Shown here piece after piece: positions 44,686-55,874 of a stretch of DNA of 64,000 nucleotides. This DNA is from Chamaecyparis obtusa. Lineage: Eukaryota > Streptophyta > Pinopsida > Cupressales > Cupressaceae. A program made the translations under genes and the position numbers. The notes beneath the pieces are model-generated. The model was not told where the DNA came from, did no database searches, and saw only the letters and a program-made list of their open reading frames with translations. The stretch spans positions 1,493,001 to 1,557,000 of the forward strand of contig BSBK01002160.1 in assembly GCA_027943335.1 (NCBI GenBank), read 5' to 3'. The stretch's first letter is position 1, and each line of letters starts with the position of its first letter.

Positions 44686-44812
44686 AAAAGGTGGAGCTGA
44701 GAAGACCCAACACATTTACAATGTTCATGATGGTCTAACTTAAAATACACAATTCAAGACCTCTATAAAAAATGCAAACATGTTGGGTCTTTTAGCTCCA
44801 CCTACTATTCAT
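44686..44812. repeat. Inverted repeat with short arms
   Basis: AGGTGGAGCTGAGAAGACCC at the left and GGGTCTTTTAGCTCCACCT at the right can pair. A related pair (AGGTGGAGTTG / CAACTCCACTTG) occurs at 45209-45350. The repeated context (TGGCTTCTCTCCCTTGCATC near 44600 and 45120) shows that the block is duplicated. Confidence 0.7.
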
Positions 44813-44877
44813 GCATATGAATTGAGATTGCATATTGAATGTGCGTGCAACACAAGTAGAATATGCACGGATAACAG

Positions 44878-45162
44878 GTGGAGCTGAGAAGACCCAACAC
44901 ATTTACATTTTTTTCTCCTTTGTTTCTTGTACACAATCTCTATTGGAAATTTTCTTCATGGATGGCCCCCACTAGAACTGTAACCACTATTCATTCTCCT
45001 GTGATCATTACTATCTTCTCTACTAATCAGACCTCCACTGCAATTTCTCTGATGAAAAATTCCAAATTCAATGTTTGGTATTCCTTAATCTCCCCTCAAC
45101 TCCATCACTTATGTGTATGGCTTCTCTCCCTTGCATCGAAAATAAGATTTTTCCCACTCTGA
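44878..45162 (+). pseudogene. Possible gag-like scrap
   Basis: A 94-codon open frame includes MAPTRTVTTIHSPVIITIFS and TAISLMKNSKFNVWYSLIS. The second block resembles the start of some copia gag proteins (I.L.G.N...W...L). The match is weak, the ends lie in the inverted-repeat family above, and no knuckle follows. Confidence 0.25.
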
Positions 45163-45377
45163 ATCAAGAATGCATGTGCACCACAAGTAGAATATGCATG
45201 GGTAGCAGGTGGAGTTGAAAAAACACAACACGTTTACATTTATTTAATAGGTTAAAATTATAATGTTCGCAATGGTCTATAACTTAAAATATTCCTTTAA
45301 AGACCTCTATCAAAAATGCAACCCTGTTGTGTTTTTCAACTCCACTTGATATCCTATGTATATGAATTGAGATTACT

Positions 45378-47460
45378 TGAAACCAAGAGACTATCACAGT
45401 TAACATCTAAATGGTGCATCTCATCATCACAACTAATCCACCTTAAACAATTGAATATTTTTTCTTGTATTAAATATTCATTAATCAAAATTCAAATAGA
45501 AAATGTATACCTTGAGTACTACAATTCACATTAGAATCAATGCCTCCATCGTGCTCGGCCGGTGTAGTATCAATATCGGCAGGCTACATTCCAATGTAAA
45601 TAATTAGTGTATTTATCAACAATATATACATATAAATACAAGACAAATACTGAGAAATGTTAATCATTTAGTTTACTACATATAAATATATTCATAGATA
45701 ATTACTTAAAACAATGTTCATGGAGTTATTATGATAGTTTTGCTGATATTTTTGTCACAATTTGATGTTCAGGATAGGGGAAAAGCACCTGCAACAATAG
45801 AGTTGATAGATGTAGATACAAATGAGGATATCCCAGAAATCCCTAATATAAGAAATCCCATAAATCCTCTTCAACATCTCCTCGGTTGGATTTGCATCTT
45901 CCAAAATAGTAATAATTTTCACATTACTCTTTTTCTTCACCGTATTTATTATATAAGGGATTTGGGATATCCTTATCTATATCTACTGCTATTGCCTCTG
46001 TTGTTGTAGGTTCTTTTCCCCTATTTGATATTTATCTTCAGGTGTCCACACTCATTCTTCGGCATTGCCTGAAACCAAGAGACTGTCACATTTAACATCT
46101 AAATGGCACATCTCATCATCATAACTAATCCACCTTAAACAATTGAATATGTTTGCTTGTCTTAAATATTAATTAATCAAAATTCAAATAGAAAATGTAT
46201 ACCTTGAGTACTACAATTCACATTAGAATTGATGCCTCCATCGTGCTCGGCTGGTGCAATATCAACATTGACAGGCTACATTCCAATGTAAATAATTAGT
46301 GTATTTATCGACAATATATACATATAAATACAAGGCAAATACTGAGAAATGTTAATCATTCAGTTTACTACACACACACACACACATAAATATATATATA
46401 TATATATACATATATATATTCATAGATAATTACTTAAAACAACATTCATGGAGTTATTATGATAATTTTATTGATATTTTTGTCACAATTTGATGTTCAG
46501 GATAGGGGAAAAGCACCTGCAACAACATAGTTGATAGCTATAGATACAGATGAGGATATCCTAGAAATCCATAATATAAGATATCCCATAAATCCTCTTC
46601 ATCATCTCCTCAATTGGATTTGCATCTTCCAAAATAGTAATAATTTCTGCATTACTCTTTTTCTTCACCATATTTATGATATTAGGGATTTGCGATATCC
46701 TCATCTGTATCTACAGTTATTGCCTCTATTGTTGTAGGTGCTTTTCCCCTATTTGATATTTATCTTCAAGTGTCCACACTCATTCTTTTGCATTGCCTGA
46801 AACCAAGAGACTGTCACATTTAACATCTAAATGGCGTGTCTCATCATCACAACTAATCCACCTTAAACAATTGAATATGTTTGCTTGTCTTAAATATTCA
46901 TTAATCAAAATTTGAATTGAAAATGTATACCTTGAGTACTACAATTCACATCAGAATCGATGCCTCCATCGTGCTTGGCTGATGCAGTATCAATATTGGT
47001 AGGCTGCATTCCAATGTAAATAATTAGTGTATTTATCAACAATATATACATATAAATACAAGACAAATACTGAGAAATGTTAATCATTCAGCTTACTACA
47101 TATAAATATATTCATAGATAATTACTTAAAACAACATTCATGGAGTTATTATGATAGTTTTACTTATATTTTTGTCACAATTTGGTGTTCAAGATAGGGG
47201 AAAAGCACCTGCAACAACAGAGTTGATAGCTATGGATATAAATGAGGATATCCCAAAAATCCCAGAAATCCTCTTTAGCATCTCCTTAGTTGGATTTGCA
47301 TCTTCCAAAATAGTAATAATTTTTGCATTACTCTTTTTCTTCACCGTATTTATTATATTAGGGATTTGGGATATCCTCATCTATACCTATAGCTATTGCC
47401 TCTGTTGGTGCAGGTGCTTTCCCCCTATTTGATATTTATCTTCAGGTGTCCACACTCATT
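45378..47460. repeat. Three-copy tandem array, ~700-bp unit, each with a hairpin
   Basis: Units start TGAAACCAAGAGACT at 45378, 46070 and 46798 and end at CACACTCATT (last at 47460), giving lengths of 692, 728 and 663 bp. The longer second unit has an extra CA/TA microsatellite at 46372-46420. Each unit has an inverted repeat (AGGGGAAAAGCACCTGCAAC ... complement), arms about 75 bp, at 45770-46025, 46498-46756 and 47191-47430. On minus each unit also carries two short open stretches bounded by splice-like signals: ADIDTTPAEHDGGIDSNVNC and SCDDEMHHLDVNCDSLLVS. Confidence 0.85.
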
Positions 47461-47526
47461 CTGTTGGTTGTTGCTAGCAGGTCACAGTCAGTGATTGGGA
47501 GAGCCCTATTTTGGCACCAGTCATGT

Positions 47527-47677
47527 AGTACAAGCTTTAGAATTGAGTTTTTCAGCACGACTAGGAAATTTTTTTATATCAACATGTGATAGAGTTTTTT
47601 TCCTAAACTCTATCGCATGTTGATATACAGAAAATTTCCTAGCCCGTGCCAAAAAACTCAATTCTAGTGCTTGTACT
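47527..47677. repeat. 151-bp near-perfect hairpin
   Basis: Arms 47527-47597 and 47605-47677 pair over about 71 bp with few mismatches and a 7-nt loop (AGTACAAGC...AAACTC). The size and shape resemble a small MITE or a miRNA-type precursor. No coding potential. Confidence 0.9.
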
Positions 47678-47731
47678 GAGACCTTAAATTATTGAGCTTC
47701 TCTTTGTTTCAAGAATAGTTTAGCATTCTCT

Positions 47732-47958
47732 GAGAAACATAATTGTAGGCATCATGGTCACATTTTTTGGAGACAATGTAATTGAGTGGTATACCCAGAT
47801 GATGGAGAAAAACTTCTGCACCTCTAGTTCCAAGTTGTTCTCCATCCTGCAGTGTCAACTTGGAATCGAAGGTGCAAACGTTGCACTTCATCTGGGTATA
47901 CAACTCAGCTATGTTGTTTCCAAAAAAATGTGACCATGATGCATACAATTATGTTTCG
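47732..47958. mobile_element. Hairpin F2 (foldback)
   Basis: Outer arms GAAACATAATTGTAGGCATC ... its complement near 47957 pair over about 75 bp, and a second inner pairing (CCAAGTTG..CAACTTGG) lies near 47840. It is the same family as F1 and F3. The inner part is diverged. Confidence 0.8.
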
Positions 47959-47959
47959 A

Positions 47960-48137
47960 GAATAGTTTAATTAACATTCTCTACTTAACAGGGCCGACCA
48001 CATGAAGGTGGAAGCTCATCTGGCCCCTCCTAGGAGCCTCTTATGACACTTTACGACATTTTAAGACCTCTAAGATGTATTCTTAGAGGTCGCAAATGGT
48101 CGTAAAGGGTCATAAGGGGTCCTGGGACACAAAAAGT
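47960..48137. repeat. Duplicated segment, copy 2 (partner 44085-44255)
   Basis: The same sequence as the block before F1, here joining F2 to F3. It includes the palindromic AGACCTCTAAGATGTATTCT region. Confidence 0.8.
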
Positions 48138-49030
48138 GAGAAACATAATTGTAGGCATCATGGTCACATCTTTTTGGAGACAATGTAATTGAGTTGTATA
48201 CCCAAGTGATGCAGTGCAACTTCTGCACCTTCGATTCTAAATTGACACTGCGGGATTCAAAGACCATAGATAAGGAATAAATTTAGAAAGTGGAGGAGGG
48301 CCATAACGACAAAAATAATACTAGACAAACCTCAAGTTAAATGAGGCAACTACAAACATTTTAATAGATTTTTATTATTAAATAATGAAATTTGCATATA
48401 CTAGTGTTCTAAGCCCCCTCATTACATGATTTATTATTGTAAGGCCCCCCTAACTTATGCATCTAGAAAATGAAACTACAACCTATTGGGATTGAGACAA
48501 ACCTTATAGAACAACATCAGCTAGGAAGGATCTCTTTCCAACATCTGTTGAATACATCTATTGGAGGACCTTGTATTCATGAGCTACACCTTGTATTCAT
48601 GAGCAATAGATGTATTCAACAGATGTTGTAAAGTGATCATTCCTAGCTGTTGTTGTTCTTTAAGGTTTGTCTCAATCCCAATAGGTTGTAGTTTCATTTT
48701 ATAGATGCGTAAGTTAGAGGGGGCTTACAATAATAAATCATGTAATGAGGGGGCTTAGAACACTAGTATATGTAAATTTCATTATTTAATAATAAAAATC
48801 TATTAAAATGTTTGCAATTGCCTCATTTAACTTGAGGTTCATCTTGTATTATTTTGGTCGTTATGGACCTTCTCTGCTCTCTAAATTTATTCCTTATCTA
48901 TGGTCTTTGTATCCCGTAGTGTCAACTTGGAATTGGAGGTGCAGAAGTTGCACTCCATCGCTTGGGTATACAACTCAATTACGTTGTCTCCAAAAAATTG
49001 TGACCATGATGCCTACAATTATGTTTCTCA
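48138..49030. mobile_element. Hairpin F3, 893 bp with ~426-bp arms
   Basis: Arms 48138-48563 and 48604-49030 are inverted copies of high identity (for example AACATCTGTTGAATACATCT and its complement beside the loop). The 40-bp loop contains ACCTTGTATTCATGAGC twice. The outer 100 bp match F1 and F2. The 100-codon frame on plus at 48808-49110 lies across the arm and is chance. Confidence 0.92.
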
Positions 49031-49706
49031 GCTGTTGTGAAATCTGCATTTATGTTTCTCAGCTGTCGTGTTTATACCTTCTCTCATTTGCTGGTGTAAT
49101 TCTTCTTTGAGTATCCCCATTCTCCTTTGCATCCAAAATGAACTCATTCCAATCCCTCACTAGAATAAAGGAAGACCTCATACCATGCTATGCTCAAACT
49201 TTAGTGAGACTTCATACCACACAACGTCTGTAGATTACGTTCAATGCATTATGTACGCTTATATTGGTGGGAAAACTCTTGAAAATATGCAAAAGAGATT
49301 GCATTCAACCATGTTGTTTACATGACACATATAGTTTACCTCCAACATAAATTAGTGTTGCGTACAAATCTACAAACGTTTCTTGGTACAAAGCCTCGCT
49401 CAAGCTTGAAAATGATAGTCAATCCATAGTCAAGGTTAAGGAACAAATGGAATAACGAAGAAAACACTATACATTAAATCATGTGATTGATAGTAGATTG
49501 GGGCTCACCTGAGCCATTAACAATATGAAGAATTATTCTAAAAAAAGATGTAAACCATATATATGTGCACTTGAGGCAAAGAGAAGTTATGTCATATCAA
49601 TATTAAAATATTAGTTACAATATGAAAATACTAAACTAACTAATTCTTGAGTTCATCTCTACATATGGTCGCAACAAAGATATGCGATTACAATATAGAG
49701 AAGGAA

Positions 49707-50048
49707 TCATAAAAATATAATTTCAGAATTTTCCCTAGCCTGACATGTTTTGCACTCAAATCCTTCATCATGGATAAGTGGACATAGGTAGATAGATGCA
49801 GATGATTTGTCATCGACCCAACTAAAGTATTCATGACCATTATTTCCCTGTGATACCCAGTCTACATTAGTTCTTATATTATAATGAATAGTATTTGCAT
49901 TAGAAACTTTAAATATATACACATTAGCAACCTTTTTCCTATTTGGGTAGCACCAAAATTGTCATCCAGGGTTGTTCGATGTCCGTGAAGTCTTCAACAC
50001 ACACTGCCCACCACCACATTGACAGTTTGGCACATTGACAAGAGTCAT
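49707..50048 (-). pseudogene. GRF-type zinc-finger protein fragment, two exons
   Basis: Exon 1 (50048-49932) gives VPNCQCGGGQCVLKTSRTSN, NPG, a TGA, then QFWCYPNRKK. Exon 2 (49847-49707) gives GNNGHEYFSWVDD and a Cys-rich end (CPLIHDEGFECKTC). Together they fit the GRF zinc finger (C.CG....KTS.T..NPGR.F..C.......F.W.D). The 84-bp intron has GT and AG ends. The TGA stands where GRF proteins have Arg, so CGA-to-TGA decay is likely. GRF fingers are common in plant transposon-carried genes. It is within CACTA-2. Confidence 0.75.
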
Positions 50049-50049
50049 C

Positions 50050-50795
50050 GAGCCTATATCAATAATGCCCCACACCATTGTTACTACATTTATTATTTTT
50101 ATATGAAATACACCAAGGAGTAGCATTAGAAATATTAACCATTTATAATAATGAAAAGTAAACCTAAATCAAATAGCTCATTTTTTTATTAGCATGTGTA
50201 GTCTTTGTGTATATGAAAAATGAAAGAAATATGAAGCTGAAATAAAATAGTGAACAAAATAGTATTCTACATAGAGTGAATGAAATATACCATCAAAAGA
50301 AGGTGACAAAATCCTGTCACGAAGCACAGACATAGGAAATAAAAAAGGGACAAAAGACAAGAAATAAGAAAAATCATTATGACTATAGAAAAATCATTTA
50401 TACTATAATAAAAAAAAGAAACACTCTTTGTCAACAATTTTCAAAATCATTAGGACTATAGAAAAATAATTAAGACTATCCAAAATCAAATTTTAGAAAT
50501 GCATGGTTCTGATGCTTTGCCATTACAACAATTGAGCATTCATCATTTGGTATTGTGTATTCCATTTAAGTATGTCAGCAATGTTCAAAATCCTATCACC
50601 AAGTACATACAAGAAATAAGAAAAATCATTAGGACTATAGAAAAATCAAGTTCTAGAAATGGATGGTTCTGATATTGCTTTGCCATTACAACAATTAAGA
50701 ATTCATCATTTGGTACTTCTTGGTGTATTCCATTTAATTTTTTCAGTTACCATGTTTATGTGCATGTTATTTATGTGTTTGGCTTCTCTCCCTCA
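50050..50795. other. CACTA-2 spacer with a diverged direct repeat
   Basis: AT-rich. A block including GAAATGGATGGTTCTGATATTGC near 50655 repeats one near 50497 (period about 160). No gene is visible. The last part (GTGTTTGGCTTCTCTCCCT) belongs to the repeat seen at 44600 and 45120, into which element C inserted. Confidence 0.6.
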
Positions 50796-51098
50796 CAAGG
50801 TGTTGGTAATGGATTATTCCCTTTGATCTACAACTTGCAGATTTACACTTTGGTGGATAATGTAAATGAAACTCTGACTCTATCACCACTCCAAAGTCCA
50901 CAAGGAAGAGGGCCAACTGACAAGGATCAAAGGATCCTTCTACAATTTGAGCTTCAATGCTCAGGTGGGTGTACCCTTGACTCACTTCTTCAAAGGAGTC
51001 TCAAAATGATGCACACAATGCTCAACACAAGTCTATAAAAGGTTTATCAAATGAATGTTTATGTTTGTGTGGTTGTTAACCATGACTTCAAAAGAAAA

Positions 51099-51128
51099 GA
51101 CCAGTGCCTTATCCCAGGGCTAAGAGTC
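51099..51128 (-). other. tRNA-Arg 5'-half-like segment in LTR C (3' copy)
   Basis: On minus GACTCTTAGCCCTGGGATAA then GGCACTGGTC. It keeps GACTC, GCCC and GATAAGGC-CTGGTC of tRNA-Arg. It lies 455 bp after the TATA box and 298 bp before the LTR end, in sense. Confidence 0.72.
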
Positions 51129-51576
51129 ACCCAACCGTATACTCCAACTAAATACCTTAAGTCAAACACAATGGAAACCAGGGTAAGTGCTTTGCCTATT
51201 ACCCCTTTCCCTCAAGCACAAGGACATCAAATTCTATACCTGGCTGCAAACTCACTAAATTCACATAGAAGGCTTTAATCCTAACTTTTTTAGAAACTCA
51301 AAGATGAATTCAAAATACTCTTTGTTTACCATACATTAACACACTTTGTGACATTAACATATATGAGCTCAGAGACAAGCAAGAAGACATAGACAAGATA
51401 CAAGATTAGGATTCAACAATATTTTCCTTAACACAATCAGGATCAGCATATAATTGGCATGACACTAAGATCAAAAAAAGGCACCAAATCAGACCTCTAT
51501 CAGTATATTACAGTAAAAAACCAGGGACCAAAAGAAACAAGATTTTGGAACCCTTGCAAAATCAAAGATTCTGCAA

Positions 51577-51583
51577 CTTATAC
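51577..51583 (-). promoter_or_regulatory. TATA box of LTR C (3' copy)
   Basis: On minus GGTATAAGT follows GTAGCTAGT. The block is shared with the other C LTR (56648-56654) and with both A LTRs, which marks it as a conserved core promoter. Confidence 0.55.
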
Positions 51584-52823
51584 CACTAGCTACCTTGGGA
51601 TCCTCAAGATCGGATGCAACAAGCTTCAGACAGCTAGGGTTAGGGTCTCAACCACCCAACCTGCTGGAAATGGTCTAAAAATTATTACAGGGGTAGGAAA
51701 CATAGAAAACCAGAATTGATTCGAAATCATGAAATTCTTCTCTGCAAGTATAGGGGATTACAAAATTGAGCTCAAAAGGACACCCTACAACATGCCTTGA
51801 GCACACAACTGAAATGGTACAAGCTCTGCAAATGATCCAACCACACCCTGAACCACACCACAAATAGCAAACTAGTCACTTCTCACCGAACAGGGTCAGT
51901 CTACAATGAATTCCATAAATTTGGTACTTTTTGGCGTCGGAAGCTCTCAGAAAAATTTGAATTTGAACCACAACGGCTAAATCCTTGGCACCTACAGAGA
52001 ATAACGGCCCACGTTCAAACTGAGACTAGCTTTAAAACACAGCCATCCGATCAAACCTCCCTCGTGGCTTTATGATTTTCCTCTAAAAGTGGCCCCACCA
52101 GACTTAGCGAATTGGTGATAAAGGACCCTCGCCAATTCACTAAACATTTCGTGCCTTTGCTAAACACTTAATGACTTCCTGACTACCATTCGTGCCATCG
52201 CCAAATCTTCTCACGAATGCGTGACAAGACTACATCTTATCAGCACCACCACCTTTTTATCCAGACCACCAAACATTAGACCCCAACCAGGCCCGCCCGA
52301 AGCCACATGTCACTAAACCATTCACTAATCCATGCCAAGTCATTGGCACAGGACCCACTTGCCATAAGCCTTTGAAATGAATGGCTGGTGTAAGATCACA
52401 TGGCTCTGACAAATCCCATGCAAACTTACACCGGCCATAGGATCCATCCTCATCACAGACCCTTCTGACAATGGCCCCACTTCTAAGCACATCCATGTCG
52501 ACCAATAAGAAACCTCCACCTACGCAGACATGTCACACCGGACCCACCGTGAACAACAGACAACTTGGCAAGATGGAATAAAATCGATGGATGGCGCATG
52601 ATCTCAAAGGATGAGAATATTCCTTGAGATTATACGCCGACCATCGATTAAAATTCTTTCACTGTGGGCCCTTTTGACATAAACCAACTCATCATAACGT
52701 GGACAAATGAAAACCTGCCAACTCAGATCACTGTAAATGCCACCACAACCGCCACATCACCCACTTCTCTGCATCCCCTGGGCCCACTAATGAAACACCA
52801 CCACACTACCACATGTCAACTGG

Positions 52824-52867
52824 TCGCATGATCACATAGCCAAAAACTGGGCTATGTGATCATGCGA
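52824..52867 (-). promoter_or_regulatory. U3 hairpin of LTR C, perfect 18-bp stem
   Basis: TCGCATGATCACATAGCC pairs perfectly with GGCTATGTGATCATGCGA across an 8-nt loop. The matching hairpin in the other LTR is at 57897-57941. Related hairpins with GATCGCATG-type arms occur in LTR A. Confidence 0.85.
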
Positions 52868-52952
52868 TAACCAATCACATGCTGCCACATGACCGCCTCT
52901 GGGACACCAAACAACAACCACCATCGGGCCCCATGTGGACAGATGGCAAGCA

Positions 52953-52998
52953 GTCGCATGATCACATGTCAGAAAAGTCTAACATGTGGCCATGTGAC
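52953..52998 (-). promoter_or_regulatory. U3 hairpin of LTR C, second
   Basis: The stem GTCGCATGATCACATGT pairs with ACATGTGGCCATGTGAC. The counterpart at 58027-58072 has changed two stem pairs on both sides (CA/TG to TG/CA), so pairing is kept. Confidence 0.8.
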
Positions 52999-53703
52999 AA
53001 CTAATAAGAATATGCCATCTGTCCCCCCATCGACACCTTGAAGGAACTGGCCCCACATCATCGCATTTACGCAGATAGAAAATGCTGGCAAACAGGAAAT
53101 TGGCGCTAGGTCGAAAACACACAATGTTTTCGACGGAAAAGACCAAAAACACACAAGGCTTTCAATAGACCGAAAGATAAGCGCACAAAAGTAGGAAGCA
53201 CAGGGTCAAAAACAATGAAGGCCAAAAACACACAGATCAAAAATATCATGGACTTTTGAAAACACTGTGGGTTTTCGACACTGTGGTAGATTTTGACAAT
53301 TTCCTGCAGACCTTTAAATTCGAATAACTTTTTGGATTTTATGATTCAGCAAGTGCAAATTGGACCAAAGCCTGGTGACAACACAAGGAACACAAGGCAG
53401 GACACAAACCATGAAACATTTGCAGGGAGGAGGCCATTTTCAAAGGATTTTTGCATGACAGAAAAATGGCCTAACTGTGGCTCTATCTAGGGATGATGGG
53501 TAACTTGTGCCCATGCGAGAATTTAGGATTTCTAGGAGAGCAGACCACCAACAAGACAAAATGTAGAGAGCAAGGAACAAGTAGGGCAAGACAAGCAACA
53601 GGACCAAAAATCGACAGACCAGGGCAAAACAGGGTAGGGGAAAGCAACCTATATACAGAGATTTACAATATTCACAAAAGGCTCAGGGCCCCAAAAATTT
53701 TGA

Positions 53704-55320
53704 CTAGGTCTTTCCTCTATCAAACAAGTAATTTTCATCTCCACTTAGCAAAGGAAAGCTGAAAATACATTTCTCATCCATCCTGCCAAAAACACTGTGA
53801 TCCACATTTAGCACACTATATAAAAAATGATCACCATACTCACCATCATCCAGGAAGATAAAGACATTAGGCTGCCATAGATGTTGACCATTTTGTGACA
53901 ACAAAATGTCACCCTCTTTACTTTCACCACCATGCTGAAAAAGGAAACACTCCAACTCAACATCATGACTGGAAGCATCAACATTCTGACCATTAGTTTG
54001 CAATGAATAATAAACACTTTCTATCTCCCTGCTCTGCAAACTAATATAAAACTTCTCAAGAAAGAAATTTGACTGCATGAAAATGGTAGCAACTTGCTGA
54101 TCAAAAATCACATCAGCATCTTCTAAAAGGGAACAAGTATTGTCAGCTGATGACTTATTAGTCATTTGAAAATCTAAGAAAACTCCTTCAGAATTGCTGC
54201 ATTCTCTAGCATCAGAATGTAAACAAGGACCACTGACATTAGGCTCTTGAAAAATTGAGTCCACACTAGCACACATATCACCATACTCATAAGATGCAAC
54301 ATCATCATTTAAAACTCGAACATTCATGGAAGAAAAATTTTATGATTTCTCACAGCAAGAAGATAATATGACATTATTTATATCTGGTTCACCTGAATCT
54401 GCAACCTCCATGTTCTCTTCAAACAATGGATTGATAATTCCATGTAACATTCCTCTTTGATCATTGTGACAAAAAATAGGCTGATCATCATCAGAATCCT
54501 CATCATATAAGGCATTGGTAAACACCTTAAACTCACTACCCATTTTATTTTTGTGGAGACTCTCAGCATATGAAGAAAGATTAGAACCATATGAAGATTT
54601 ACAGTCATCATCACCATATTCAAACCGATTTGTACAATGCAAAAATTGAGATGCATTTTCATCTTCAGATTCAGAGAAAGAATTCATACCTTCACTTCCA
54701 AATGAACTTTCACTTTCATTATCACTTTCTTCTTCCCATGTCACATTTGACTCATATGAAGGCACCTCAACATCACTGCCTTCATCATTCTCTTTGCTAG
54801 TGCTGTATATATCATCCTCATCTGAGACAGGGGGTAAAAAATACTGTCCCACAACATCTTGTGTAAAGTATTCATAGTAGGGACTACCATCAACAACATA
54901 TTCCTTTTCTATTTCTTGATGATCACAAGTTCCATCATCAGCACCAACATCACAAGATTCATCATTCTTAAATGAACCCATCCATTTCTTAACTTTTTCT
55001 AGTGCTACATTTCTAATAGAGGCAGTCCAACCAACTGATTCGGGCATACTAAGCACTAAAAACATTTCAATATACTGGAAATCTTGAAGCTCAATACCCA
55101 TAAGAAGTTCATTACAAGCTATAAGAAATTTCTTATAGTATGAGTGGGATGACCCTTCTTTCCATTCCCCTATTGCACATTTTAAAATCCTTGTACAAGT
55201 CTATTGGATCCTTTGACTTATTAGATAAATGTCTCTATCTCTATCAACATTTCTAAGGTCTGACTGATAACACCCAGACCTAGAAACATCATCCTAATCT
55301 ATCAAAGCTGGAAACTCCAT
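53704..55320 (-). pseudogene. Element C acidic protein, 539-codon frame
   Basis: One frame from MEFPALID to the stop at 53704, broken by TAG at 55294 and 55201 and TAA at 54340. The first 120 residues (TRILKCAIGEWKEGSSHSYY, FLIACNELLMGIELQDFQYI) occupy the gag position but show no clear gag core. The rest is very acidic and Ser-rich (ESDNESESSFGSEGMNSFSE, DEDSDDDQPIF). As in A and B the frame is kept without frameshifts and no pol follows. The frame ends about 230 bp before the 3' LTR. Confidence 0.72.
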
Positions 55321-55856
55321 TTTAAAGTATTGACAAAATAATACAACTTGTTCTCATGACAATACTTTTGTTCAAACCCATGCAACCAATGACTCTATTA
55401 AACCTCAACATATTTTTGATACTAATTACAAAACTAAAACTTTTATCTAGAAATATAATCAAACCTTCAAGACTGACTTCCCTTTTCAACAGTGACTTGT
55501 TCACCTAATTAGGGACTGTTCTTGCTTAATGAAATAGGATTACTTGGAGATGTTGTGAATGCTGCAAAATATTGATCTAAAGTCTCCTCCAAACCACCTT
55601 TAAAACTTTGGTAGAGACGCCACCTCTTTACAGAGGACAAATGTAAAACAGCTGAGGACCTCTTCAACTCTGAACCTTCTTCAAAACCAACAATCACAAG
55701 ACAACCTCACAGGATAACTGCTTGTTAGGACTGCAAATATATCACACTTGTTATAAAACACTGACCAAATAGAGATAAATCAGAGCCGCCACTCACAAAT
55801 AGGTGAGAAAATTTTACTAATGTGCTTTTTTTATCTGACTCTTTTCTAGACTCTCC

Positions 55857-55871
55857 CCAGTAGAGTTTCCA
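55857..55871 (-). other. Primer binding site of C (decayed tRNA-Arg type)
   Basis: On minus TGGAAACTCTACTGGGG stands three bases after the LTR end CCAACA. It corresponds to TGGCGACTCCACTGGGG of element A with three transitions or transversions. Context matches the inner PBS of A. Confidence 0.7.
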
Positions 55872-55874
55872 TTT

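Larger units (their letters stand above)
50801..53476 (-). repeat. Element C 3' LTR
   Basis: Modules in transcription order: hairpins at 52953-52998 and 52824-52867, TATA box at 51577-51583, tRNA-Arg-like segment at 51099-51128 and LTR end at 50801. It aligns throughout with 55875-58550. Confidence 0.94.

Noticed and set aside
48390..48405. CACTAGT words as further CACTA ends
   Set aside because: In hairpin F3 they occur once in each arm, facing the wrong way for an element, and no 3-bp duplication fits.
48808..49110. 100-codon plus-strand frame
   Set aside because: Lies across one arm of hairpin F3 and beyond; the paired arm is not open, and no homology is seen.
53293..53762. Two plus-strand frames at the left LTR/interior border of C
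   Set aside because: Antisense to the element, crossing the LTR boundary, no homology.
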